DNA from: Marinobacterium jannaschii DSM 6295
Lineage (GTDB): Bacteria; Pseudomonadota; Gammaproteobacteria; Pseudomonadales; Balneatricaceae
NCBI RefSeq assembly: GCF_000620085.1
Contig: NZ_KK211064.1
Span: 168,007-232,006, forward strand
Length of the DNA stretch: 64,000 bases
Direction: 5' to 3'
The stretch's first letter is position 1, and the number at the start of each line of letters is the position of its first letter. The translations under genes and the position numbers were made by a program. Shown one piece after another: positions 1-8,810 of the stretch. Below the pieces are notes generated by a model. It had not been told where the DNA came from and made no database searches. It saw only the letters and a program-made list of their open reading frames with translations.

Positions 1-398
1 ATCAGGGTCTGGTGGTCGCCGCCTTCCATATAGACGTTGGAGAGGGTGGCCAGGTCTTCATCCACTACGGTATCGATCTCATAGGCTTTGCCCAGTGCCG
101 GGACCGCGCCGGGCAGGCAGTCGGAAAACATCAGCCTGAGCTCGGTTTCACTGGCCAGCTCCAGCTGACGCCCCAGCTTCTGGCTCAGCCGCTTCAACTG
201 CAGCCAGCTGTCGGCCGGTATTACCGCCAGCAGGTAGCTCTGTTCATCCTTTAACAGTACCGCCTTGGCCAGGTGGTCTTCCGGGACTTTTGCCTCATAG
301 GCGCTGTCGCGGCTGCAGCCGGTCGCCTTGTGCTGCAGCAGTTGATAGGGGGTGGCGTGGTCGTGCAGATGGTTTAACAGAGACATGGCGATAGCCAT
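1..398 (-). CDS. YbaK/EbsC-type aminoacyl-tRNA deacylase domain protein (3' end outside window)
   Basis: The minus-strand reading frame is open from an ATG at 398 to the window edge (about 132 codons). It is preceded by a GAGGA Shine-Dalgarno about 7 bases upstream (406-410). The product has the YbaK pattern: 'HLAKAVLL', then 'LAVIPADSWL', 'LGRQLELASE' and a 'PGAVPALGKAYEI' loop. The family removes mischarged amino acids from tRNA; in some gammaproteobacteria this domain is fused to a C-terminal HDOD domain, which could lie outside the window. It is transcribed away from the ast operon. The family is reasonably sure; the specificity and C-terminus are unknown. Confidence 0.75.
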   Translation of the reverse strand, partial: MAIAMSLLNHLHDHATPYQLLQHKATGCSRDSAYEAKVPEDHLAKAVLLKDEQSYLLAVIPADSWLQLKRLSQKLGRQLELASETELRLMFSDCLPGAVPALGKAYEIDTVVDEDLATLSNVYMEGGDHQTL

Positions 399-654
399 CC
401 TGCTTTCCTCCGTATTTTTAGTAACAAAAATAGCCGATCTGCCGCCGCCTGCACTTGCGGATTTTTCACCTCAGCGCCGGGCTGAGTGTTTCGCTGTTTT
501 TGCTGCCTTCAAGCGCGTTTTTAGCGCTGTTTTCACAGAACTTTTCCTAAATGTCTGCAAATGAAAACTCCGTGTCGCCTCAGTGACAGGGGGCATATTG
601 GTCGATTTAGCCCTTTCTTCAATAATACCTTTACCCAAAGCGCGAGGGCGAAGC

Positions 655-1602
655 ATGCGACAGATAACCCCATTTACACCCTGGCTCGACTGGCTGGATG
701 ACCAGTTCGAGGCGATGCTGGAGAAGACGATCCGCCTGGCGCGTATCGATTCCCGCAGCGGTGATGCCACAGGTGTAAACCGGGTTGGAGAGCTGGTGCG
801 TGACTTACTGTCCGGCCTGGGTGCGACAAGTGAAGTGTTTGCTCTGAATCCCGACCGTGGGATTTTCCAAAGCCCCTGTGTGCTCGCAGATCCGCAGGGC
901 AATGAACAACCGTCCGGACAGGGTCAGCTGATCCGCCTGTGCCAGCGACCGCAGGCACCACGCCAGGTGCTGCTGGTGGCGCAGCTGGATACGGCCTGTC
1001 CGGCAACTCAACCGTTTCAGGCGGTAACGCGGCTGGAGGATGACGCAGTTGCTGGCGAGATCCTCCGCGGACCCGGCGTTGCCCATCTGAAAGGCGGCAT
1101 TATGGTGATGATCAAGGCGCTGCAGGCGTTGGAACGGACGCCCTGGGCCAGCCAGATCGGCTGGGAACTGCTCCTGATCCCAGACGGGGAGCAGCCAAGC
1201 GCGGCGACTTCAGCGTTCATCACCGATGCCTCCACCCGACATCAGCTGATGCTGGGATTTAACCCGGTGGCCGCAGATGCGGCGATCGACTGTCCGCCGC
1301 CCGATACGGGTGGCGGGGCAATGCAGCAATGGCTCAATGACACCGCCCGCAGCCTCGGTATTTTCCGTCCGCTGGCCGCGGCCGGCGCTGACGTGGCCTG
1401 GCCGCGAGTGACCCTGCCGCAGATTCGCAACCTCGGCGTTGTCGGCGGCAATATCCGAAGCAGTGATGAGTATATGCAGGTGCTCAGCCTGACCGAACGT
1501 GCCAAACTGAGCGCCCTGTTATTGATGAAACTGGCTGCTGCCGGGGAGCTGTCCTGGCTGGAGGAAACCGATGCTGATTATCCGACCGCTCAACTTTGCT
1601 GA
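655..1602 (+). CDS. M20 metallopeptidase-like protein lacking the metal ligands; first gene of the ast operon
   Basis: The ATG at 655 is chosen because GAGGG lies 6 bases upstream; the frame is open further upstream but has no site there. The product (315 aa) follows the M20/CPG2 fold at both ends: 'LLVAQLDTACP' (108-118), 'RGPGVAHLKGG' (138-148) and 'GVVGGNIRSSDEYM' near the C-terminus. The canonical metal and catalytic positions are changed: HxD reads Q110-L-D, the bridging Asp reads H144, the Glu pair reads G178-E179, the later Glu reads N203, and the final His reads R268. The roughly 110-residue lid domain is also missing. It overlaps aruF by 32 bases, so translation is coupled. It is probably not a peptidase; a structural or regulatory role in arginine catabolism is inference. 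Confidence 0.7.
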   Translation: MRQITPFTPWLDWLDDQFEAMLEKTIRLARIDSRSGDATGVNRVGELVRDLLSGLGATSEVFALNPDRGIFQSPCVLADPQGNEQPSGQGQLIRLCQRPQAPRQVLLVAQLDTACPATQPFQAVTRLEDDAVAGEILRGPGVAHLKGGIMVMIKALQALERTPWASQIGWELLLIPDGEQPSAATSAFITDASTRHQLMLGFNPVAADAAIDCPPPDTGGGAMQQWLNDTARSLGIFRPLAAAGADVAWPRVTLPQIRNLGVVGGNIRSSDEYMQVLSLTERAKLSALLLMKLAAAGELSWLEETDADYPTAQLC

Positions 1603-2620
1603 TCTGGAGGCGCTGGAACGCCTGGCAGACAGTGCGCGCGGGAGTCTGACGACCCTGCCTGCAAACCGTGACCACCTGAGTGAGCTGGTCAGCCTGACCC
1701 AGCAGTCCCTGACCAAAGAGGTGGGACGGGCAGGCGAAGAGAGTTATCACTTTGTGCTGGAGGAGACGGATAGCGGCAATGTTGTCGGCATCTCCGGCAT
1801 CGAAGCCGCTGTGGGGCTGCGTACACCGTTTTACAGCTACCGCATCGACGAGATCGTCCACGCGTCCAGCGAGCTGCAGATCCATAACCGGATTCCGGCA
1901 CTGCACCTGTGCCAGGACTACACCGGCAATACCCGGCTCTGTTCGCTGTTCCTGGATCAGCACCACCGTGACCCGGCGGCGCTGCACCTGTTGTCCCGCT
2001 CGCGGATGCTGTTTATGGCACAGCATCCGCAGCGCTTTGCCCGCCGCACCCTGGCTGAACTGCAGGGGCTGCAGGACGAAAACGGCCAGTCGCCTTTCTG
2101 GGAGTGTCTGGGCCGGCACTTTTTTGAGATGGAGTTTGCCCAGGCAGACTACCTCACCAGCATCAGCTCCAAGGGCTTTATCGCCGACCTGATGCCGCAT
2201 TACCCGGTTTACGCCACCCTGCTCAGCGCGGAAGCCCGCGCGGCACTGGGCCAGCCGCGTCCAGACGTGGAGGTGGTGATGGACCTACTGGAAGATGAAG
2301 GTTTCACCTACAAGGGCTATGTCGACATCTTCGATGCCGGGCCGACCCTTGAGGTACGCAGTGATGATATCCGCTCGGTCTATATGAGCCGTAACCTGCC
2401 GCTGCAGATCAGCGAAGAGGGCGGCAGTGACTGGGTATTGGTGAGTAACAACAAGCTGCAGGATTACCGCTGTGCCCTGGTGCGCAGCAATGCTGCGGCA
2501 CCGACGCTGACCGCGGCCGAGGCGGCGGCACTGAAGCTGGAAGCGGGCGACGAAATACGTTGCCTGAAGCTGGACGCCGGTGAGATTGAGCTGGCCGATG
2601 CTGGCGTAGGATTGGGTTGA
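1571..2620 (+). CDS. aruF: Arginine N-succinyltransferase, alpha-type subunit
   Basis: AST transfers succinyl from succinyl-CoA to the alpha-amino group of L-arginine, the first step of the AST pathway. The 349-aa product starts 'MLIIRPLNFADLEAL' and carries the family blocks 'GISGIEAAVGL', 'LCQDYTGNTRLCSLFL', 'SPFWECLGRHFFEMEF' and 'YVDIFDAGPTLE'. The start at 1571 has GGAGGAA just upstream, inside the end of the preceding gene. A second, related subunit follows at 2689, as in the heteromeric AruF/AruG enzyme of Pseudomonas; enterobacterial AstA is a single chain. Subunit assignment follows gene order and is less certain than the family. Confidence 0.92.
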   Translation: MLIIRPLNFADLEALERLADSARGSLTTLPANRDHLSELVSLTQQSLTKEVGRAGEESYHFVLEETDSGNVVGISGIEAAVGLRTPFYSYRIDEIVHASSELQIHNRIPALHLCQDYTGNTRLCSLFLDQHHRDPAALHLLSRSRMLFMAQHPQRFARRTLAELQGLQDENGQSPFWECLGRHFFEMEFAQADYLTSISSKGFIADLMPHYPVYATLLSAEARAALGQPRPDVEVVMDLLEDEGFTYKGYVDIFDAGPTLEVRSDDIRSVYMSRNLPLQISEEGGSDWVLVSNNKLQDYRCALVRSNAAAPTLTAAEAAALKLEAGDEIRCLKLDAGEIELADAGVGLG

Positions 2621-2688
2621 GAGCGGCAGCTGTCGTTGCAACCCGTCCGCGGGGACTTGAAACAGAATAACAGAGGCAGACACTACAA

Positions 2689-3717
2689 ATGATGGTAGTA
2701 CGACCAATCAAGGAACAGGACTGGGACGACCTGAGAGCTTTGGCCGCCAAGACAGGGCCGGGCTTCACCTCATTGCAGGACAATGATGAGCAGGTACGCG
2801 CCAAGCTGGAGGCCGGGGTCGAGGCGATGGCCAACGGTACCGCGCCGGACGCCTGTAACTACCTGTTTGTGCTGGAAGATCTGAGCCTCGGTAAGGTGGT
2901 GGGCGTCTGTGGTATCGATGCCGCCGTGGGTCTGAGTTATCCCTGGTACAACTACCGTGTCGGAACCATGGTGCAGGCGTCGCGTGAGCTGGATATCTAC
3001 AAGCAGACCCAGATCCTCACCATCAGTAATGATTTCACCGGTTACACCGAACTCTGCACCCTGTTTCTCGATCCGGATTACCGTCACAGCAAGAACGGTC
3101 ACCTGCTCTCCAAGTCGCGTTTCCTGTTCCTGGCCGAGTTCCAGGAGCGTTTCCACCACACGGTGCTGGCCGAGATGCGCGGCTACTCCGACGCCAACGG
3201 CGTATCGCCGTTCTGGGAGGGACTGGGCCGTCACTTCTTCGAGATCGATTTCGATCACGCCGATCAGCTGTCTTACAAGACCAAGGTCTTTATCGCCGAG
3301 CTGATGCCGAAGTACCCGATCTACACCAATCTGCTGCCGGAATCGGCGCGCGAGGTGATCGGGCTGACCCATGACAACACCACCCCGGCGCGCCGCCTGC
3401 TGGAGCAGGAAGGGTTCCGCTACAGCGGCTATATCGACATCTTCGATGCCGGTCCGGCGCTGGAAGCACCGCTGCGCGAGATCCGCGCGGTGCATGACAG
3501 CCGTTATGTGAAGGCCAAACTGGTGGACCAGAAGCTGGATGGTGAGCTGTTTTTGCTGAGTAACTGCGAGTTCAACGACTACCGCTGCGCTATGGCGCCG
3601 ATGCGGATGCAAGGAAATGACATAGCCCTGATCAGCGCTGAAACCGCTGCGGGTCTCAATATTCAATCGGGCGACACCCTGCGTGCGGTGCCGCTTTTCG
3701 CCGACAGGAGATTCTGA
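2689..3717 (+). CDS. aruG: Arginine N-succinyltransferase, beta-type subunit
   Basis: This is a second AST-family chain (342 aa), clearly related to the preceding gene. Shared blocks are '[13 protein letters not shown]', '[18 protein letters not shown]', '[16 protein letters not shown]' and '[12 protein letters not shown]'. The start is either of two consecutive ATGs (2689 or 2692), with GAGG about 12 bases upstream. The stop at 3715-3717 is one base before the astD start, so astD is co-translated. Two paralogous chains side by side indicate a hetero-oligomeric arginine (and possibly ornithine) succinyltransferase acting in the cytoplasm. Confidence 0.92.
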   Translation: MMVVRPIKEQDWDDLRALAAKTGPGFTSLQDNDEQVRAKLEAGVEAMANGTAPDACNYLFVLEDLSLGKVVGVCGIDAAVGLSYPWYNYRVGTMVQASRELDIYKQTQILTISNDFTGYTELCTLFLDPDYRHSKNGHLLSKSRFLFLAEFQERFHHTVLAEMRGYSDANGVSPFWEGLGRHFFEIDFDHADQLSYKTKVFIAELMPKYPIYTNLLPESAREVIGLTHDNTTPARRLLEQEGFRYSGYIDIFDAGPALEAPLREIRAVHDSRYVKAKLVDQKLDGELFLLSNCEFNDYRCAMAPMRMQGNDIALISAETAAGLNIQSGDTLRAVPLFADRRF

Positions 3718-3718
3718 A

Positions 3719-5188
3719 ATGGCTGATAACCTCTTTATCAACGGACAGTGGCTGCCAGGTGCAGCCGAAGCCTTTAGCTCACTCAACCCGGCCAAGGGCG
3801 AAGTGATCTGGCAAGGTAACAGTGCTGATGCCGCACAGGTAGACCAGGCACTGAACGCTGCCCGTGCCGCTTTCCCGGCCTGGGCTGCGAAAAGCTTCGA
3901 GCAGCGTGCGGAATTTATCCGTGCCTATGCCGCCAAGCTGGAAGAGAACAAAGAGCTGATGGCCGAGACCATCGCCATGGAAACCGGTAAGCCGCTGTGG
4001 GAAACCCGCACCGAAGCCGGCGCCATGGTCGGTAAGGCTGAAATCTCCATCAAGGCCTACAACGAACGTACCGGCAGCCGTGAATCCGAAATGCCGGGTG
4101 CCCGCGCGGTACTGCGTCACAAGCCACACGGCGTGGTCGCGGTATTTGGCCCGTACAACTTCCCGGGCCACCTGCCAAACGGCCATATTATCCCGGCCCT
4201 GCTGGCGGGTAACACCGTGGTACTGAAGCCAAGCGAGCTGACCCCGGCGGTCGCTGAGTTGATGGTTAAACTGTGGCAGGAGGCTGACCTGCCAGAAGGC
4301 GTGCTGAACCTGGTACAGGGCGAGCGTGATACGGGTATTGCACTGGCGAACCATCAGCAGATCGATGGTCTGTTCTTCACCGGCAGCTCCCGCACCGGCC
4401 ATATCCTGCACCAGCAGTTTGGCGGCCGTCCGGATAAAATCCTGGCGCTGGAGATGGGCGGCAACAACCCGCTGATTATCGGTGAGATCTCCGATGTGAA
4501 GGCGGCGGTACATGAGACCATCCAGTCTGCCTACATCACCACTGGCCAGCGCTGCACCTGCGCCCGTCGCCTGTTTGTACCGCGCAATGAGACCGGCGAT
4601 CAGTTTATCAGCCTGCTGAAAGCGGCGGTTGAGAAGATCCAGGTCGGCGAGCAGAAGGCCGACCCGGCGCCATTTATGGGCTCTATGATCTCCGAACAGG
4701 CGGCTGACGGCATGGTGGCGGCACAGGCTAACCTGATCGAGCTGGGCGCCTCTCCGGTGGTTGAGCTGAAGAAACTGCAGGCCGGTACCGGTTTTGTCTC
4801 CCCGGGCCTGATCGATGTCACGGCGATCGCTTCCCTGCCGGACGATGAGTACTTCGGTCCGTTGCTGCAGCTGATCCGTTACGACGATTTCGATGCGGCG
4901 ATCGATGAAGCCAACAACACCAGCTACGGTCTGTCTGCCGGTATCTTTACCGATTCCGATGCCCAGTTCGATAACTTCTACGGTCGCATCCGTGCCGGTA
5001 TCGTTAACCGCAACAAGCAGCTGACCGGTGCCAGCAGTGCGGCGCCGTTCGGTGGTATCGGCGGTTCCGGTAACCACCGTGCCAGCGCTTTCTACGCGGC
5101 GGACTACTGCGCCTACCCGGTCGCGGGCCTGGAAGCCGAAGGTCTGAGCCTACCGGCAACACTGTCTCCGGGCCTCGACCTGGACTAA
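3719..5188 (+). CDS. astD: N-succinylglutamate 5-semialdehyde dehydrogenase
   Basis: AstD oxidises succinylglutamate semialdehyde to succinylglutamate with NAD+, the fourth step of the AST pathway. The 489-aa product (E. coli AstD is about 492) starts '[11 protein letters not shown]'. It has the aldehyde dehydrogenase NAD-site motif '[13 protein letters not shown]', general base Glu245 in 'LEMGGNN' and nucleophile Cys279 in '[11 protein letters not shown]'. I chose 3719 over an in-frame start at 3683 because AGGAG lies just upstream and the gene then abuts aruG. It is co-transcribed with aruFG. Confidence 0.95.
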   Translation: MADNLFINGQWLPGAAEAFSSLNPAKGEVIWQGNSADAAQVDQALNAARAAFPAWAAKSFEQRAEFIRAYAAKLEENKELMAETIAMETGKPLWETRTEAGAMVGKAEISIKAYNERTGSRESEMPGARAVLRHKPHGVVAVFGPYNFPGHLPNGHIIPALLAGNTVVLKPSELTPAVAELMVKLWQEADLPEGVLNLVQGERDTGIALANHQQIDGLFFTGSSRTGHILHQQFGGRPDKILALEMGGNNPLIIGEISDVKAAVHETIQSAYITTGQRCTCARRLFVPRNETGDQFISLLKAAVEKIQVGEQKADPAPFMGSMISEQAADGMVAAQANLIELGASPVVELKKLQAGTGFVSPGLIDVTAIASLPDDEYFGPLLQLIRYDDFDAAIDEANNTSYGLSAGIFTDSDAQFDNFYGRIRAGIVNRNKQLTGASSAAPFGGIGGSGNHRASAFYAADYCAYPVAGLEAEGLSLPATLSPGLDLD

Positions 5189-5225
5189 GCCTGCGCAGCA
5201 GGCGCTTCGGGCCTGCCAGCAGCGC

Positions 5226-5291
5226 GCTGCGCGTTTCGCAAAACGCGCAGCCACTTTCGTATTTCGGACGGTCAGATCTCTCTGGCCGTCC
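5226..5291. repeat. Two tandem hairpins between astD and astB
   Basis: The 172-base gap holds a perfect inverted repeat, GCTGCGCGTTT (5226-5236) with AAACGCGCAGC (5241-5251), around a 4-base loop. A second one pairs GGACGGTCAGA (5266-5276) with TCTGGCCGTCC (5281-5291), with one G-U pair. Neither is followed by a run of T, so they look more like RNA-stabilising or attenuating structures than full terminators. They could set a lower level of astB relative to the upstream genes. Confidence 0.6.
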
Positions 5292-5360
5292 TAAACTTTC
5301 AGCATTAAAACCTGCAGATGCTCTGGTGATTTAATCAGTGGCAGGGGTGAGGATTAGCCA

Positions 5361-6695
5361 ATGAAAGCATTTGAAGCCAATTTTGACGGCCTGGTCGGCC
5401 CGACCCACAACTATGCCGGTCTCTCTTTCGGTAACGTGGCCTCGCAGAATAACCAGGATGCGCCGTCCAACCCGCGTGAAGCCGCGAAACAGGGCCTGGT
5501 GAAGATGAAGGCGCTGCATGATATGGGGCTGGTACAGGGCGTACTGGCACCGCAGGAGCGTCCCGATGTTCATACCCTGCGCCGTCTGGGCCTCAGCGGC
5601 AGCGATGCCGATGTGCTGTTCCAGGCGCGCCAGCAGGCACCGGCGATCCTGGCCGCCTGCTGCTCGGCCTCCAGCATGTGGACCGCCAATGCCGCCACCG
5701 TATCGCCCAGCGCCGATACCCTGGACGGTCGGGTACACTTCACCCCGGCCAACCTGACCAACAAGTTCCATCGCTCTATCGAGCATGAAACCACTGGCCG
5801 CATCCTGCAGGCGACCTTCAGCGACGACAAGCACTTCGCTCACCATCAGGCGTTGCCGGGTGCCGAGCATTTCGGTGATGAAGGCGCCGCTAACCACACC
5901 CGTTTCTGCACCGAATACGGTGAGCAGGGCGTGGAGTTCTTCGTGCATGGCCGTTACGCCTTCGACAGCAGCAAACCGGCACCGCAGAAATACCCGGCAC
6001 GTCACACCTTTGAAGCTGCCGAGGCGGTGGCCCGCCTGCATGGCCTGAATATGGGTAAGGTGGTGATTGCGCAGCAGAATCCGGATGTGATCGATCAGGG
6101 CGTGTTCCATAATGATGTGATCGCGGTCGGTAACCGCAACCTGCTGTTCTGCCACCAGGAAGCCTTCCTTAATCAGGACGAGGTGAAGAAAGAGCTGCAC
6201 AAGCGTTTCGGTGAAGGTTTCCGTGTCACTGAAGTGCCGAGCGATAAGGTCAGCGTGCAGGATGCGGTGAAAACCTACCTGTTTAACAGCCAGCTGCTGG
6301 CACTGCCGAACGGTAAGACCCTGCTGGTAATCCCGGAAGAGTGCCGGGGTAACCCGCGTGTCTGGGCTTATGTGGAAGAGCTGCTGGCCAGCGACAGCGG
6401 TATCGACGCAGTGAAGGTGTTCGACCTCAAGCAGAGCATGTGCAACGGTGGCGGTCCTGCCTGCCTGCGCCTGCGTGTGGTACTGAACGAAGCCGAGCAT
6501 GCGGCGATGAACCAGCATGCGCTGATGAGCGATCAGCTGTTTGCCACCCTCAATGGCTGGGTCGACAAGCACTACCGCGATCGCCTGACCGAAGCCGAGC
6601 TGGCCGATCCGCAACTGCTGATCGAGTCCCGCACCGCGCTGGATGAGCTGACCCGCATCCTTAATCTGGGTGCTGTTTACCAGTTCCAACGCTAG
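5361..6695 (+). CDS. astB: N-succinylarginine dihydrolase
   Basis: AstB hydrolyses N2-succinylarginine to succinylornithine, two ammonia and CO2 (second step of the AST pathway). The 444-aa product matches family length and starts '[20 protein letters not shown]'. The catalytic residues of the guanidino-modifying fold are present: Glu174 ('FGDEGAANH'), His250 ('GVFHND') and Cys368 ('NGGGPACLR'). It is the last ast gene, followed by a terminator at 6712. Neither astC (succinylornithine transaminase) nor astE (succinylglutamate desuccinylase) is in the window. Confidence 0.95.
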   Translation: MKAFEANFDGLVGPTHNYAGLSFGNVASQNNQDAPSNPREAAKQGLVKMKALHDMGLVQGVLAPQERPDVHTLRRLGLSGSDADVLFQARQQAPAILAACCSASSMWTANAATVSPSADTLDGRVHFTPANLTNKFHRSIEHETTGRILQATFSDDKHFAHHQALPGAEHFGDEGAANHTRFCTEYGEQGVEFFVHGRYAFDSSKPAPQKYPARHTFEAAEAVARLHGLNMGKVVIAQQNPDVIDQGVFHNDVIAVGNRNLLFCHQEAFLNQDEVKKELHKRFGEGFRVTEVPSDKVSVQDAVKTYLFNSQLLALPNGKTLLVIPEECRGNPRVWAYVEELLASDSGIDAVKVFDLKQSMCNGGGPACLRLRVVLNEAEHAAMNQHALMSDQLFATLNGWVDKHYRDRLTEAELADPQLLIESRTALDELTRILNLGAVYQFQR

Positions 6696-6711
6696 AATAC
6701 GCGCTTTCCAG

Positions 6712-6747
6712 ATCCAGCCGCGCCTTACCGGTGCGGCTGGATTTTTT
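6712..6747 (+). terminator. Rho-independent terminator of the ast operon
   Basis: ATCCAGCCGC (6712-6721) pairs with GCGGCTGGAT (6733-6742) and runs straight into six T residues. It lies 17 bases after the astB stop codon. Confidence 0.9.
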
Positions 6748-6831
6748 CTGTCTGGCTGCGTTATCCCGCAGTCACCTCCCATGAAATGAAACGGTACCGG
6801 GCATTATCTTGCTCCGGTGATAGCTATTGAT

Positions 6832-8742
6832 ATGCATTACTATAAAAAACTGCTCTCTGTCTTTGCCCTGATGTGGCTCTGCAGCGGCCTGGTTCAGGCG
6901 GCTGACAATGCCAAAATCGAACTGCCTGCGCTGGTGCTGCAGGATATCGCTTTCGAAGCCAGCGTGGCGCTGGACAATGCCGAAGGCGACTACCAGCTGC
7001 TGGTGGACGGTCAGCGCTATCCGCTGAATTTTGAGGATGGCAAAGCATCGGTGACAGAGATCAGTGTCGGGCACCATCCGGTGCAGGCGCAGCTGCTGAG
7101 TGCCGAGGGAGCGGTACTGGCAGAGGCTGAAACCATCTCGGTGCCGGCGATCCTGTCGCTGGCTCCGGCATTTGTTGCCATCGTGCTGGCACTGGCGCTG
7201 AAACAGGTGATTCCGGCACTGTTCGCCGGTATCTGGGTCGGTGCGGCGCTGACCTACGGTGTCTCCTTCAGCGGTATCTGGAAGGGCCTGCTGGATACGG
7301 TATCCAAGTTCACCGTCAACTCCATCAACGACTGGGGCCACGTGGCGATCATCATCTTCTCGCTGATGATCGGCGGCCTGGTCGGCATTATCAGCAAGAA
7401 CGGCGGCACCGCTGGCATCGTTAACCTGATCCTTAACCTGATCAAGACCCGTCGCGGCGGTCAGGTGGGCACGGCGATGCTGGGTTCGGCGATCTTCTTT
7501 GATGACTACGCCAACACCCTGATCGTCGGTAACACCATGCGTCCGATCACCGACAAGCTGAAGATTTCGCGTGAGAAACTGGCATATATTGTCGATTCCA
7601 CGGCGGCGCCGGTGGCGACCGTCTCAGTGATCAGCACCTGGGTGGGTGTGGAGACCGGCCTGATCGATGCCGCTGTCAGCAAGATCGATGCGATCGATCA
7701 GGCCGCCTACTCGATCTTCCTCGACTCGCTGGCTTACAGCTACTACCCGATTCTGGCCTGGCTGTTTGTGATGTTTGTCGCCTTCAGCGGCCGTGATTTC
7801 GGTCCGATGTACCGCGCCGAACTGGCGGCGCAGCAGCGTGCCGATCAGGCCGACAGTGGCGATAAGAGCCTGGCGCAGATCGAAGACGAAGTGGCGCATT
7901 CCGGTAAGGCCGAAGCCCGTGCCTATCGCGCGATTTTGCCGATTCTGGTGCTGCTGGGCGGCACTATCGCCGGCATCTACTACACCGGCCTGGAAAGCGC
8001 CCCGGCAGGCTCCGGCTTTGCCGATGTCTTCTCCGCCGGAGATTCCTTCCTGGCGATGCTCTGGGCCTCGTTGGCATCGGTGATGGTGGCGGGCTTCCTG
8101 TCACTGGGCAGTAAGGGCCTGACCCTTGAAGAGACCATCGATGCCTGGTTTGACGGCGTCCGTACCCTGACGCCGGGTGTCATCGTACTGGTACTGGCCT
8201 GGTCGATGTCCAACGTCAACGATGCCCTGCATACCAGTGACTACCTGACCTCGCTGCTGGGCTCTACCGTGGCGCCGGCGATGTTGCCGACGGTGATCTT
8301 CCTGGTGGCGGCGGTGACCGCTTTTGCCACCGGCACCAGCTGGGGCGTGATGGGTATCCTGATGCCGCTGGTGATTCCGCTGTGCTGGAATATCCTCGAA
8401 GCCAACGGCATGGCCGGTACCACTCAGGGCATGGCGATCTTCTATGCCGCAGTCTCTTCGGTGATGGCCGGAGCGGTCTGGGGCGATCACTGCTCGCCGA
8501 TCTCGGACACCACGGTACTGGCCTCTATCGCCAGTGACTGTAACCATATGGATCACGTCCGTACCCAGATGCCTTATGCGCTGTTTGTCGGTACCGTCAG
8601 CATCCTGCTGGGTCTGGTGCCGGCCGGTTTCGGCGTACCCTGGTACGTCGGCCTGGGTATCAGTATCGCAGTGCTCTGGTTTGGCCTGCGCCTGCTCAGC
8701 AGCCGTGCGGCGCGCCAGCCGCTGGCAGCAACGGCCAGTTAA
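6832..8742 (+). CDS. NhaC-family Na+/H+ antiporter-type permease with exported N-terminal domain
   Basis: The product (636 aa from the ATG at 6832; a GTG at 6817 is an alternative) opens with a signal-peptide-like segment ending 'CSGLVQAADNAK'. About 80 hydrophilic residues follow, then a multi-spanning permease. NhaC-family features include 'GSAIFFDDYANTLIVG', 'TAAPVATVSVISTW', 'TGTSWGVMGILMP' and 'VWGDHCSPISDTTVLAS'. Family members exchange Na+ for H+ or move amino acids with ion exchange. The position after astB suggests, but does not prove, a link to amino-acid use or pH. The extra N-terminal extracytoplasmic domain is unusual for NhaC. No strong Shine-Dalgarno is visible, so the start is approximate. 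Confidence 0.85.
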   Translation: MHYYKKLLSVFALMWLCSGLVQAADNAKIELPALVLQDIAFEASVALDNAEGDYQLLVDGQRYPLNFEDGKASVTEISVGHHPVQAQLLSAEGAVLAEAETISVPAILSLAPAFVAIVLALALKQVIPALFAGIWVGAALTYGVSFSGIWKGLLDTVSKFTVNSINDWGHVAIIIFSLMIGGLVGIISKNGGTAGIVNLILNLIKTRRGGQVGTAMLGSAIFFDDYANTLIVGNTMRPITDKLKISREKLAYIVDSTAAPVATVSVISTWVGVETGLIDAAVSKIDAIDQAAYSIFLDSLAYSYYPILAWLFVMFVAFSGRDFGPMYRAELAAQQRADQADSGDKSLAQIEDEVAHSGKAEARAYRAILPILVLLGGTIAGIYYTGLESAPAGSGFADVFSAGDSFLAMLWASLASVMVAGFLSLGSKGLTLEETIDAWFDGVRTLTPGVIVLVLAWSMSNVNDALHTSDYLTSLLGSTVAPAMLPTVIFLVAAVTAFATGTSWGVMGILMPLVIPLCWNILEANGMAGTTQGMAIFYAAVSSVMAGAVWGDHCSPISDTTVLASIASDCNHMDHVRTQMPYALFVGTVSILLGLVPAGFGVPWYVGLGISIAVLWFGLRLLSSRAARQPLAATAS

Positions 8743-8760
8743 GACGCACACTCAGAAAAA

Positions 8761-8790
8761 CAAAAATCCGCCCTCGGGCGGATTTTTTGT
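8761..8790. terminator. Bidirectional terminator between NhaC-type gene and YfaP-like operon
   Basis: AAAAATCCGCCC (8762-8773) pairs with GGGCGGATTTTTT (8776-8787) around a tiny loop. A-tract and T-tract flank both sides, so it can end transcription of the converging genes from both strands. Confidence 0.88.
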
Positions 8791-8810
8791 TTTCAGGCCC
8801 AGCGGCTGAC

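Noticed and set aside
3779..5077. 432-codon minus-strand frame
   Set aside because: It is antisense to astD, a full-length gene with all catalytic residues.
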